Source of the DNA: a virus
DNA: 20,520 bases
Virus record (IMG/VR): IMGVR_UViG_3300027649_000283
Location: 1-20,520 of that record
Reading direction: 5' to 3' (one strand)
Below the pieces are notes generated by a model. The model was not told the DNA's origin, searched no databases, and saw only the letters and a list, made by a program, of their open reading frames with translations. Shown piece by piece: positions 6,249-13,187 of the stretch. The translations under genes were made by a program, and so were the position numbers. How positions within the stretch are numbered: the first letter of the stretch is position 1; every line of letters starts with the position of its first letter.

Positions 6249-8393
6249 AAAAATATTTACGCTCATAAGAGCCTCTTAGCCAAGCTCCTGGCGACTGAGA
6301 ATATCGACGTGGTCCACGACGACAAGGCTCCTACTGCCTACATGGATCTCGAAAATCGTAAACTCGTCCTCCCCGAATTTCATAACATCTCAGAAGAAGT
6401 CTATGACATGCTTATCGGACATGAGGTTTCTCATGCTCTGAATACTCCCAAAGAAGGCTGGCATTCTTCGCTCGAAGAGCGTGGTACTGCTTTCAAGTCA
6501 TACCTGAATGTCTCAGAAGATGCACGAATTGAAAAACTAATCTGTAAGAAGTTTCCTGGCCTCAAGAAACAATTCGTTACTGCATATAAGCAGCTGATGG
6601 ATCGTGACTTCTTCGAGCTCAAAGAAAAAAATCTAAATGAGTTCGCCTTGGTCGATCGTCTGAACCTATACATGAAAGTCGGTCCACAGGCACTTATTCA
6701 GTTCTCTGATATTGAGAAACCCTTTGTGTCTCGCGCCGAGACCTTACAGACCTTTGCTGATTCTGAATCTCTTGCAATTGATCTTTGGAACTATGCCAAA
6801 GAATTAAAGAAGAAAGAAGAAACTCAGAAGAAACAGCAGGAACAGAAGAAAGACGGCAAGCCTTCTGATGAGACTGAAGAAAATGGAAACTCTCCCTCTG
6901 ATTCGAACCAAGAAGAAGAATCTGAAGAAAATTCCAAGCCAAAGCCCACTAACGAAGAATCAAATGAAGAATCAAAAGAAGAATCGAAAGATGAAGGAGC
7001 AAGTCCTTCTGAACCTGATTCTTCTTTGACAGACAATGCCCTCCAGAAGAACCTTAGTTCTCTGTCCAAGAATGAGAATACACGCTCATGGAATAAAGGC
7101 ACTCTGAATCTTACGATTCCCACCTCTAAGGATTTTGATGTCGAAAAGGTTATCGTGGGATACAATGAAATCTATGATCTAATATCCTCTGCTGTGTCTG
7201 CGGTGGACGGTGTCCCACTCAGTAAAGATTATGAGAAGTTCAATAATAAACAAAAACAGTACAAGAATGTCATTTCGAATTATGTAAATCAGTTTAATGC
7301 CAAGAAACAGGCACGTGCCTATCAGCGCACGAGCCAAGCCAAGTCTGGTAGGATCGATAATCTGAAGCTTGTAAATTATAAGCTGATCGAAGATATCTTT
7401 CTGATGAATGACGTGGTACATAATGATAAGAGCCATGGTTTTGTAGTCTATGTAGACTGGTCTAATTCTATGTCAAGTATTCATTCCAAGGTATTCAACC
7501 AGCTCTTCGTGATCACGTCTTTCTTTAGACAGATCAATGTCCCCTATCGTGTATTTGCTTTCTCGGACAAATTTGCAGAAGGCAAAAATTATCAACAATA
7601 TACAGATGGTACTAATAATGTTCGCATTGATCGTCCCTTTGTAGTCCATGAAAATTTTCGCCTCCTCGAACTCTTCTCGAATAAACAAAGCAAAGTCCAG
7701 CACAAGGAAGTGTTCAGCTTTCTCTTCAACAAAAGACATCAATATGCTTGTGGTGGCAAATTTTCTCTTGGGTATACTCCTCTGATCGAAGCCATGGCTT
7801 CAGCCTTCCAGACTGTTCCTAAGTTCAAAGAACAAACAAAAATTGATATTTGTAATTTAGTATTCATGACTGATGGCGATCATGCTGGATATAATCCCTA
7901 TGTTGGTTTTTCAAAAGTAATGGCAAGAACTCTGATCCTTAAAGACAAAGAAAGTAAGATTCAGAGAGTTGCCTCGATTGATCCAAAAAATCAATATGAA
8001 GCTCTATATAATTCTTTGGCTGGCAGCTTCATTAGTTTGCTTCCTCAGATGATGATCTCGATACTTCAGGAAAAATATAATATTAGAGCAGTCAACTTCT
8101 TCATGCTTGAAAGATCTACATCAGCATCTTCTATTTCTTATCGTTCTGGTTTCAATGATCAACAGAAGATCACTAAAGATCTGAAAGAAAACTTTGCTTT
8201 TACTCATAATAATGGAGAGTGGGCTGCACAATACTTTATTAAAAGCATTCAGGTCAAAGCTAAAATCTTGAAAGAAACCACTTCCTTGGGAAACATATCA
8301 AAGGGAAATTTGATCAAGAATTTCGTTGGCAATGGTCGCATAAACAAGATTTCTAAGTATATCGCAAATGAATTTATCTCTATCGTCGCCTAA
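6246..8393 (+). CDS. CobT-like protein with zincin motif and VWA domain
   Basis: A 715-residue protein in three parts. The N-terminus has IGHEVSHAL (HExxH at residues 59-63) and, about 30 residues on, NVSEDARIE, a plausible third ligand, giving a gluzincin-like site. Residues ~187-262 are a highly charged Lys/Glu/Ser linker. The C-terminal half holds a von Willebrand A domain with a MIDAS motif DWSNS (404-408) and a later FMTDGD. This is the layout of CobT-like partners of MoxR/CobS ATPases, common in T4-like cyanophages, where they are often annotated as peptidase or CobT. The start is GTG with a good ribosome binding site. With the ATPase gene downstream it probably forms a chaperone- or chelatase-like complex. 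No CobN is present, so vitamin B12 synthesis is not implied. Whether the HExxH site is proteolytic is unknown. Confidence 0.85.
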   Translation: MKNIYAHKSLLAKLLATENIDVVHDDKAPTAYMDLENRKLVLPEFHNISEEVYDMLIGHEVSHALNTPKEGWHSSLEERGTAFKSYLNVSEDARIEKLICKKFPGLKKQFVTAYKQLMDRDFFELKEKNLNEFALVDRLNLYMKVGPQALIQFSDIEKPFVSRAETLQTFADSESLAIDLWNYAKELKKKEETQKKQQEQKKDGKPSDETEENGNSPSDSNQEEESEENSKPKPTNEESNEESKEESKDEGASPSEPDSSLTDNALQKNLSSLSKNENTRSWNKGTLNLTIPTSKDFDVEKVIVGYNEIYDLISSAVSAVDGVPLSKDYEKFNNKQKQYKNVISNYVNQFNAKKQARAYQRTSQAKSGRIDNLKLVNYKLIEDIFLMNDVVHNDKSHGFVVYVDWSNSMSSIHSKVFNQLFVITSFFRQINVPYRVFAFSDKFAEGKNYQQYTDGTNNVRIDRPFVVHENFRLLELFSNKQSKVQHKEVFSFLFNKRHQYACGGKFSLGYTPLIEAMASAFQTVPKFKEQTKIDICNLVFMTDGDHAGYNPYVGFSKVMARTLILKDKESKIQRVASIDPKNQYEALYNSLAGSFISLLPQMMISILQEKYNIRAVNFFMLERSTSASSISYRSGFNDQQKITKDLKENFAFTHNNGEWAAQYFIKSIQVKAKILKETTSLGNISKGNLIKNFVGNGRINKISKYIANEFISIVA

Positions 8394-8403
8394 CCCATTG
8401 AAA

Positions 8404-8438
8404 TCATTGAAAAAGATAATTTCCTTCTAGATCAATGA
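8404..8438. repeat. Inverted repeat TCATTGA-N21-TCAATGA, copy B
   Basis: Same arms and same 21-nt gap as the repeat at 6103-6137, again a few bases after a stop codon and upstream of a promoter. An extra CATTGA lies at 8396-8401. The inner 21 nt differ between copies, so the arms are the conserved part. Confidence 0.5.
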
Positions 8439-8538
8439 CTTAGCATAACCCATTGATTTATAACAAAAGAATTCGCTTTACTCTATTCGGTTTCTATGCT
8501 AGAATGATAAGTAAGCTGAAAACAAAGGAATTAAAATG
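8432..8538 (+). promoter_or_regulatory. Duplicated control region B, upstream of the CobS-like gene
   Basis: This paralogue of region A has one 16-nt box TTGATTTATAACAAAA (8453-8468) 8 nt before the -35. The promoter is TTTACT (8477-8482), 17 nt, TAGAAT (8500-8505), with TG at 8497-8498. The ribosome binding site AAAGGAA (8525-8530) precedes ATG 8536. Relative to region A the inverted repeat lies 11 bp closer to the -35, about one helical turn. The leader is again about 24 nt. Confidence 0.75.
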
Positions 8539-9762
8539 ACTCGCGCCTCTAAGATTGATATCCAAAATTCTATTACTAAGCTGATCTCAGAGTTCGGTTC
8601 TGAGAAAGTGTCTGGCACCAACCTTGTTAAGTATTGTCGGAAACATGGCATGCCAGTTCCCTCAAAATACCTGGCCGATCGCAAGATTGGTCCTGGACTC
8701 TATAACGTCTCTCTGAATCTGAATTCTAAGACTGCTCCCAAGGCTCCTTCTCCGACGAAACTCACGCCCGAGATCACTGCTCCCATGCAGGTCATCTCTA
8801 TGGTCGAACGCAAGAAGTCAGTCATAAACACTGGACCAACCTACATTCCCCAGCCTCATGATGGCTTCGTGAAGTTCGGTAATTATGATCAGGTCGATGC
8901 CGTCATTGCCTCGAAGAAGTTCTATCCTATTTACATCTCTGGTATGTCTGGAAATGGCAAGACACTAATGATTCAACAGATCTGTGCCAAGCAGAAGCGC
9001 GAATTAATTCAGATCAATATCAATCCGCAAACTGATGAGGACGATCTGATCGGTGGGCTTCGTCTCGTGAACGGTGATACTCTCTTTGATGATGGTCCAG
9101 TCCTGACTGCCATGCGTCGTGGTGCAATCCTTCTCCTCGACGAGACTGATCGCGGTTCGAACAAATTGATGTGCATTCAGAGCATTCTCGAGGGTCGTCC
9201 CTTCTTTGTAAAAAAGACTGGCGAAACAATTCATCCTGTCTCGGGATTTAACATTGTGGCCACGGCCAATACCAAGGGTCGTGGTTCTAATGATGGCCGA
9301 TATTCTGCTGCTACAATTATCGACGATGCTTGGCTCGAACGATTTCCTGTAACATTCATGCAGGAATATCCCGAAGAAAAGATTGAACGCAAGATTCTCG
9401 AGAATTGTTTCTCTAATCTTACAGGCAATAAGAATACTGAATTCGTCGATAATCTTATTCTTTGGTCGACGGCCATCCGCACTTCCTTCACTGAAGGTGC
9501 AATCAATGATCTGATTACAACTCGCCGATTGGTCCACATTGCCAATGCATACTCGATCTTCAAAGATCGGATGGTTGCTATCAATATGTGCGTCAATCGC
9601 TTCGATGATGAGACTCGATCTGCCATGGTCGATCTCTATTCCAAAGTCGATGCTGCTGTAATTACTGCTTCTGTAATCACTGCTACTCAGGCCGACCTGA
9701 CAGCAAACATCGCCAACGCCGATGCATTCGCGAGTACTGCAAACACAACTGTTAATTTTTAA
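8536..9762 (+). CDS. CobS-like MoxR-group AAA+ ATPase
   Basis: A 408-residue ATPase. The N-terminal ~60 residues form a small helical domain, and a Pro/Lys-rich linker follows. The AAA+ core has Walker A GMSGNGKT (136-143), Walker B LLLDETD (Asp202-Glu203), sensor 1 VATANTKG (Asn245) and an arginine-finger region DAWLERF (Arg269). Similar phage proteins are annotated CobS from resemblance to the cobaltochelatase ATPase. MoxR-type ATPases work with VWA proteins, so the CobT-like product of the preceding gene is the expected partner. The C-terminal ~30 residues are Ala/Thr-rich. It is driven by its own copy of the duplicated promoter. Assignment to the family is firm; a role in cobalamin synthesis is not. 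Confidence 0.88.
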   Translation: MTRASKIDIQNSITKLISEFGSEKVSGTNLVKYCRKHGMPVPSKYLADRKIGPGLYNVSLNLNSKTAPKAPSPTKLTPEITAPMQVISMVERKKSVINTGPTYIPQPHDGFVKFGNYDQVDAVIASKKFYPIYISGMSGNGKTLMIQQICAKQKRELIQININPQTDEDDLIGGLRLVNGDTLFDDGPVLTAMRRGAILLLDETDRGSNKLMCIQSILEGRPFFVKKTGETIHPVSGFNIVATANTKGRGSNDGRYSAATIIDDAWLERFPVTFMQEYPEEKIERKILENCFSNLTGNKNTEFVDNLILWSTAIRTSFTEGAINDLITTRRLVHIANAYSIFKDRMVAINMCVNRFDDETRSAMVDLYSKVDAAVITASVITATQADLTANIANADAFASTANTTVNF

Positions 9763-9780
9763 AATAAAGATAAAAACCGC

Positions 9781-9809
9781 TTGTGTTCTTTCTAGAAATG
9801 GTATATACT
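9781..9809 (+). promoter_or_regulatory. Sigma-70-type promoter, CGCTTG class
   Basis: TTGTGT (9781-9786), a 17-nt spacer and TATACT (9804-9809). The block AAAAACCGCTTGT at 9772-9784 is identical to 2137-2149 at the other promoter of this type. Transcription should start near 9816, giving a leader of about 73 nt for the small gene at 9889. Confidence 0.65.
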
Positions 9810-9848
9810 TATTCTAATGATACAGTGATGTGTTATTAAATGGCTATC

Positions 9849-9869
9849 GGTGAGTGCCTTAATCTCACC
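9849..9869 (+). other. Leader hairpin before the small gene at 9889
   Basis: GGTGAG (9849-9854) pairs perfectly with CTCACC (9864-9869) across a 9-nt loop. The ribosome binding site GGAG (9878-9881) follows 8 nt later. In the 5' leader it could modulate translation or stabilise the mRNA. There is no trailing T-run, so it is not a terminator. Confidence 0.45.
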
Positions 9870-9888
9870 TTTATAATGGAGATTACTA

Positions 9889-10182
9889 ATGTCGAATACT
9901 ACACAGACTAAGCGTGTTATTGATTATCTGACCAGCGGAAAAGACCTCACAGAAGGTCAGGCTCGTTCTCGCTTTGGAGTTAAGAATATGTCGGCCATGG
10001 CCAGCAATCTGCGCACGCAGCATGGCATTGCCGTCTATCGTAACACCAAGATTTCCTCGAAGGGTGGGAAGATGACACTCTTCAGCGCTGGCAAACCGAC
10101 TCGTGCAGTCGTTGCTGCTGGATATGCAGCTCTTGCCGACCTTCCTGGCTTTGATGCAGGAATCGGTCGATTCACCGAATAG
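9889..10182 (+). CDS. Small phage protein, putative winged-helix DNA-binding
   Basis: A 97-residue basic protein. Residues ~7-50 (KRVIDYLTSGKDLTEGQARSRFGVKN, written here as positions 8-33, then a helix and GIAVYR) read like a helix-turn-helix or winged helix: helix, turn with Gly, recognition helix, then two strands ending at KMTLFSAG. The rest is Ala-rich. Similar short proteins are found in T4-like cyanophages without known function. GGAG is 7 nt before ATG. It has its own strong promoter and leader hairpin and is followed by a terminator-like hairpin, so it is probably monocistronic and well expressed. The DNA-binding role is inference from residue pattern only. Confidence 0.75.
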   Translation: MSNTTQTKRVIDYLTSGKDLTEGQARSRFGVKNMSAMASNLRTQHGIAVYRNTKISSKGGKMTLFSAGKPTRAVVAAGYAALADLPGFDAGIGRFTE

Positions 10183-10193
10183 TATAAATTAGG

Positions 10194-10223
10194 ATTCAGA
10201 AGTTTAGTCATCTTCTGAATTTT
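10194..10223 (+). terminator. Probable intrinsic terminator after the small gene
   Basis: ATTCAGAAG (10194-10202) and CTTCTGAAT (10212-10220) form a perfect 9-bp stem with a 9-nt loop, followed by TTT. The stem is only moderately GC-rich and the T-run is short, so efficiency may be limited. It lies 11 nt after the stop codon of the gene at 9889-10182. Confidence 0.55.
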
Positions 10224-10226
10224 AAA

Positions 10227-10276
10227 TCGGGCAGAGTGTTGGTGGTTTTTAGTTTTCCTTCCAGCCCTCTGCCCGA
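10227..10276 (+). ncRNA. Strong long-loop hairpin, possible structured RNA
   Basis: TCGGGCAGAG (10227-10236) and CTCTGCCCGA (10267-10276) form a perfect 10-bp GC-rich stem around a 30-nt T-rich loop. It is the most GC-rich intergenic element in the window and no reading frame covers it. No T-run follows the 3' arm on the + strand, so it does not look like a terminator. It could be a processed small RNA, an mRNA stability element or a protein-binding site. Confidence 0.4.
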
Positions 10277-10288
10277 ATTCTATTTGCG

Positions 10289-10296
10289 TATAAATA
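10289..10296 (+). promoter_or_regulatory. T4-type late promoter octamer TATAAATA
   Basis: TATAAATA is the consensus -10 element of T4 late promoters recognised with gp55. It is in the gap 53 nt upstream of the glycosyltransferase start, which is a sensible leader length. It suggests late expression of that gene. It is an exact match of 8 bases in an AT-rich gap, so chance is not excluded. Confidence 0.55.
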
Positions 10297-10341
10297 GATT
10301 TGATATTCAAATTATAATGACATTGATGAAGGATCTATATT

Positions 10342-11181
10342 ATGAAGTTAGAAGTTACAATCGAAGAACTTAGAAAAAAGAAAATATTCGTTGCGACCCC
10401 AATGTATGGTGGTCAATGTTCTGGACTTTATTGTAAGTCAATCGCAGATCTCGCGGCCATGGCTGCAAATTATGGAATGGATGTCAAATTCTTTTATCTC
10501 TTTAATGAGAGTCTAATCACCAGAGCAAGAAACTATCTCGTCGATGAGTTTCTTCGCTCTGATTACACACATCTTATGTTTATCGATTCGGACATTGGCT
10601 TTGATCCAAATGACGTTATTGGACTTGCTGCTATCTCTGATGATAAACATGAAGTGGTGTGTGGTCCATATCCCAAAAAGACCATTGCCTGGGAAAAGAT
10701 CAAGGCAGCAGTAGACAAGGGATATGCCGATAAGAATCCTAGTGTTCTTGATAGATTTGTCGGAGACTTTGTATTCAATCCTGCCGAGGACACAACAGAG
10801 ATTCATCTCGATAAACCAGCAAAGGTTCTCGAGTCTGGAACTGGATTCATGTTGATCGCTCGTTCGGCATTTGAAAAATATAAGGCAGCATATCCACAGT
10901 TTATGTATAGACCAGATCACGTTCGAACTGCGGCATTTGATGGTTCTCGAGAGATCATGGCTTTCTTTGATTGCGTTATTGATCCTGAATCAAAGAGATA
11001 CCTCTCAGAAGATTACATGTTCTGTCAGTGGGCAAGAAAGGCAGGTATTGATATTTGGCTCTGCCCTTGGATGCAGCTTAATCACGTTGGCAGTTATGTC
11101 TTTGGTGGAAGCCTTGTTGACTTAGCTCAGATCGGTGCTTCGGCCACTGCCGATAATTCTAAACTTGGAAAGAAGGTTTAG
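10342..11181 (+). CDS. GT-A fold glycosyltransferase
   Basis: A 279-residue glycosyltransferase. IFVATPMYGG near the N-terminus is the nucleotide-sugar binding strand. LMFIDSDIGF carries the DxD metal motif (Asp82-Ser-Asp84), and RARNYLVDEF precedes it as in this phage family. ESGTGFMLIARSAF and SEDYMFCQWARKAG supply the acceptor-side elements and a candidate base, and QLNHVG near the C-terminus is a likely metal ligand. Similar proteins are common in T4-like cyanophages. AAGGA (10329-10333) is 8 nt before ATG. The upstream late-promoter octamer fits glycosylation of a virion protein, but transfer to modified DNA is also possible given the hypermodification cassette in this genome. Donor and acceptor are unknown. 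Confidence 0.8.
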   Translation: MKLEVTIEELRKKKIFVATPMYGGQCSGLYCKSIADLAAMAANYGMDVKFFYLFNESLITRARNYLVDEFLRSDYTHLMFIDSDIGFDPNDVIGLAAISDDKHEVVCGPYPKKTIAWEKIKAAVDKGYADKNPSVLDRFVGDFVFNPAEDTTEIHLDKPAKVLESGTGFMLIARSAFEKYKAAYPQFMYRPDHVRTAAFDGSREIMAFFDCVIDPESKRYLSEDYMFCQWARKAGIDIWLCPWMQLNHVGSYVFGGSLVDLAQIGASATADNSKLGKKV

Positions 11182-11247
11182 CTATACTCTTGCCGTTGTT
11201 AATATCGATATTCGCTATTTTTATTATGAATCTATGGGTGAAATATT

Positions 11248-12174
11248 ATGATTTGGGTCGAAAAGTATAGACCACAGAAGATCGAAGACTGTGTTCTGCC
11301 AAGTAAAATTAAAGCCCAGTTTCAGAAGATAGTTGACACGGGCAATTGTCCAAACCTTCTAATGTCAGGCGGACCTGGCGTTGGAAAGACGACAATTGCT
11401 CGTGCACTTCTTAATGAGATTGGCTATGACTATATGATCGTAAATGGTTCAATGGATAGAAACATTGATACCCTCCGAAACCAGATTACACAGTATGCTT
11501 CGAGCATGTCACTTAATGGCACTCGTAAGTTTGTAATCCTAGACGAAGCTGATTATCTAAATCCAACATCGACTCAACCAGCTCTTAGAAACTTCATCGA
11601 GGAGTTCTCTTCGAACTGTGGGTTCATTCTCACATGTAACTATAAGTCAAAGATCATCGAGCCTCTTCATTCTCGTTGTTCTGTAATTGACTTTAAGATC
11701 AATAAGAGCGATCTTGCTCCACTTTGTATCTCCTTCCTAAAGAGAGTAGAGTACATTCTTAAGGAAGAAGGCGTCGAGTATGACAAGAAAATTGTTTCGG
11801 AAATGATCATCAGTCATGCGCCAGATTGGCGAAGAGTTCTAAATGAACTTCAGAGAAACTCTGTCTCTGGTAAGATCGACGAATCAACATCTTCTGCGAC
11901 AAAAGATTTTACCATCTCTACCTTGGTCGAGTTTCTCAAGAAGAAGGACTTTGATTCTATTCGAAAGTGGTGTGGAGAGAATAGTGACATTTCTTCGTCG
12001 GATATTTTCCGAAAGATTTATAACAATGCCTATGAGTTCCTAGATCCAATGTGCGTCCCTCTGGTCGTGACGACCATCGCCGACTATCAATATAAGTCTG
12101 CATTTGTTGCTGATCAGGAGATCAATATGGTTGCCTGTTTGGCCACGATAATGATGGAAGCCAAATTTAAGTAA
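11248..12174 (+). CDS. 44: Sliding clamp loader large subunit, gp44-like
   Basis: A 308-residue RFC/clamp-loader ATPase that should load the gp45 clamp onto primer-template together with gp62. It begins MIWVEKYRPQ, the RFC box II signature. Walker A is GGPGVGKT (41-48), Walker B is VILDEAD (96-102), and the subunit-interface arginine finger is in HSRC (141-144). GGGTG is 7 nt before ATG. The following genes, with gp62 and RegA, reproduce the T4 order 44-62-regA, with a small extra gene inserted. The gene for gp45 is not in the window; what precedes is a glycosyltransferase. The assignment is very secure. Confidence 0.95.
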   Translation: MIWVEKYRPQKIEDCVLPSKIKAQFQKIVDTGNCPNLLMSGGPGVGKTTIARALLNEIGYDYMIVNGSMDRNIDTLRNQITQYASSMSLNGTRKFVILDEADYLNPTSTQPALRNFIEEFSSNCGFILTCNYKSKIIEPLHSRCSVIDFKINKSDLAPLCISFLKRVEYILKEEGVEYDKKIVSEMIISHAPDWRRVLNELQRNSVSGKIDESTSSATKDFTISTLVEFLKKKDFDSIRKWCGENSDISSSDIFRKIYNNAYEFLDPMCVPLVVTTIADYQYKSAFVADQEINMVACLATIMMEAKFK

Positions 12175-12332
12175 TGAAAAGGTTTTGGAAACTTTGGGCT
12201 ATGAGTCTTGGGCAAAAAGCAACGGAAGATAAATCCGATGCAGATACGGTGGCTATGATTCGTTCTGTTATTGTAGGCATAAACATACTCTCTGCTATCC
12301 TCTTAATCATTAATATAATACATAAGTGGTAA
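12174..12332 (+). CDS. Small single-pass membrane protein between the clamp loader genes
   Basis: A 52-residue protein whose ATG overlaps the gp44 stop (TAATG). The N-terminus is basic and aromatic (MKRFWKLWAMSLG), then an acidic hydrophilic stretch, then one hydrophobic helix (residues ~31-49, SVIVGINILSAILLIINII) ending HKW. I recall similar short proteins starting MKRxWKLW in cyanophage genomes at comparable positions, but not a function. The gp62 gene starts 2 nt after its stop. An inner-membrane protein embedded in a replication operon could tether replication to the membrane or interfere with a host membrane function; neither is shown. Confidence 0.7.
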   Translation: MKRFWKLWAMSLGQKATEDKSDADTVAMIRSVIVGINILSAILLIINIIHKW

Positions 12333-12334
12333 AA

Positions 12335-12757
12335 ATGAGCCCATTTGACTTCGTGACTTCTATCAATTCTAAAGAACAGATCAATTTAATCGACCAGAAT
12401 CCTGATTGCGAGAGGGAATATACTCCATTTCTAACCAATAGGTCGCTATCTTATTTTAGAGACACCATACTATTCTCCAATGAAATGAATCTTAGACATG
12501 GCTTTGATAAGAAGCCTCAGTATGATTATTATATAAATACTATTAGACCGCAGAAGAGATACAACAAGAAGTGGGCTAAAAGAGATATTCTTGATATTGA
12601 TAAGCTAGAGCTGATCTCTGAATACTATGAGTGTAACATTACTAGATCTATGGAATATTCAGTTCTATTAACCGACACCGATATTGAAGAAATAAGAAAA
12701 AGAATGTATAAAGGTGGTATTACTCATGACAAGAGGAATGGTACAAGATCTAATTGA
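12335..12757 (+). CDS. 62: Sliding clamp loader small subunit, gp62-like
   Basis: A 140-residue protein with the features of cyanophage-type gp62: an N-terminal SPFDFVTSIN, then YTPFLTNRSLSYFRDTILF, SNEMNLRHGFDKKPQYDYY, NTIRPQKRYNKKW and a C-terminal IRKRMYKGG. It has no ATPase motifs, as expected; gp62 completes the 4:1 complex with gp44. I start it at ATG 12335, just after the membrane protein stop, rather than at GTG 12326. It overlaps the RegA gene by 32 nt. It is shorter than T4 gp62 (187 residues). Confidence 0.88.
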   Translation: MSPFDFVTSINSKEQINLIDQNPDCEREYTPFLTNRSLSYFRDTILFSNEMNLRHGFDKKPQYDYYINTIRPQKRYNKKWAKRDILDIDKLELISEYYECNITRSMEYSVLLTDTDIEEIRKRMYKGGITHDKRNGTRSN

Positions 12758-13187
12758 GATAAAACTCAAACAAGAGGATGATTTTTTAAAGGTAAAAGAA
12801 ACCCTTACAAGGATTGGGGTTGCCTCTCGAAAAGAAAAAACTCTATTTCAGTCTTGTCACATTCTTCATAAGAAGGGTAAGTATTACCTAGTACATTTTA
12901 AAGAATTATTTGCTCTAGACGGGAAACCATCTAACTTTTCTTCTGATGACATTGCTCGAAGAAATACTATATGTAATCTTTTAGGGGAATGGGGATTGAT
13001 CGATCTTTGTGATAAGTCTAGAACTGCATCACCGACTGTCGCTATTCAACAGCTTAAGATTCTACCATATTCGGAGAAGAGTCAATGGAAGTTAGAACAG
13101 AAATATAATATTGGTAAGAGGAAGTCAGATGTTAACGACAAAGCAACAGGACGAGAAAATCAAAATCATCAAACGGAAGATTTATGA
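12726..13187 (+). CDS. regA: RegA translational repressor
   Basis: An RNA-binding protein that represses translation of early mRNAs by covering the start codon region. The core is close to T4 RegA: DFLKVKETLTRIGVA, then LFQSCHILHKKGKYYLVHFKE, LLGEWGLI and WKLEQKYNIG. T4 RegA is 122 residues and ends just after this last motif. Here there is an N-terminal extension of about 9 residues and a polar C-terminal extension of about 24, the latter overlapping the next gene. ATG 12726 is chosen because AAGGTGG (12711-12717) is 8 nt upstream; ATG 12738 is an alternative but has its Shine-Dalgarno directly adjacent. The family is certain. Confidence 0.93.
   Translation: MTRGMVQDLIEIKLKQEDDFLKVKETLTRIGVASRKEKTLFQSCHILHKKGKYYLVHFKELFALDGKPSNFSSDDIARRNTICNLLGEWGLIDLCDKSRTASPTVAIQQLKILPYSEKSQWKLEQKYNIGKRKSDVNDKATGRENQNHQTEDL

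Noticed and set aside
6106-8468. The three 16-nt boxes as a CRISPR or iteron array
   Set aside because: The copies are too few, unevenly spaced and tied to two promoters; a regulatory site explains them better.
9004-9537. Long antisense open frames within the CobS-like gene
   Set aside because: They mirror a high-confidence ATPase frame, have no ribosome binding site or domain content, and arise from codon bias.
6246-9762. Cobalamin biosynthesis by the phage
   Set aside because: Only CobT-like and CobS-like proteins are seen, the first with a zincin site; no CobN or other pathway enzyme is present, so the names reflect resemblance only.
11201-11212. Perfect 12-bp palindrome AATATCGATATT before gp44
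   Set aside because: It is short, AT-rich and single-copy here; no promoter element with acceptable spacing was found around it, so calling it an operator would be guesswork.
12532-12539. Second TATAAATA octamer
   Set aside because: It lies inside the well-supported gp62 coding frame and encodes part of YYINT; no gene starts at a suitable distance downstream, so chance is likely in AT-rich DNA.
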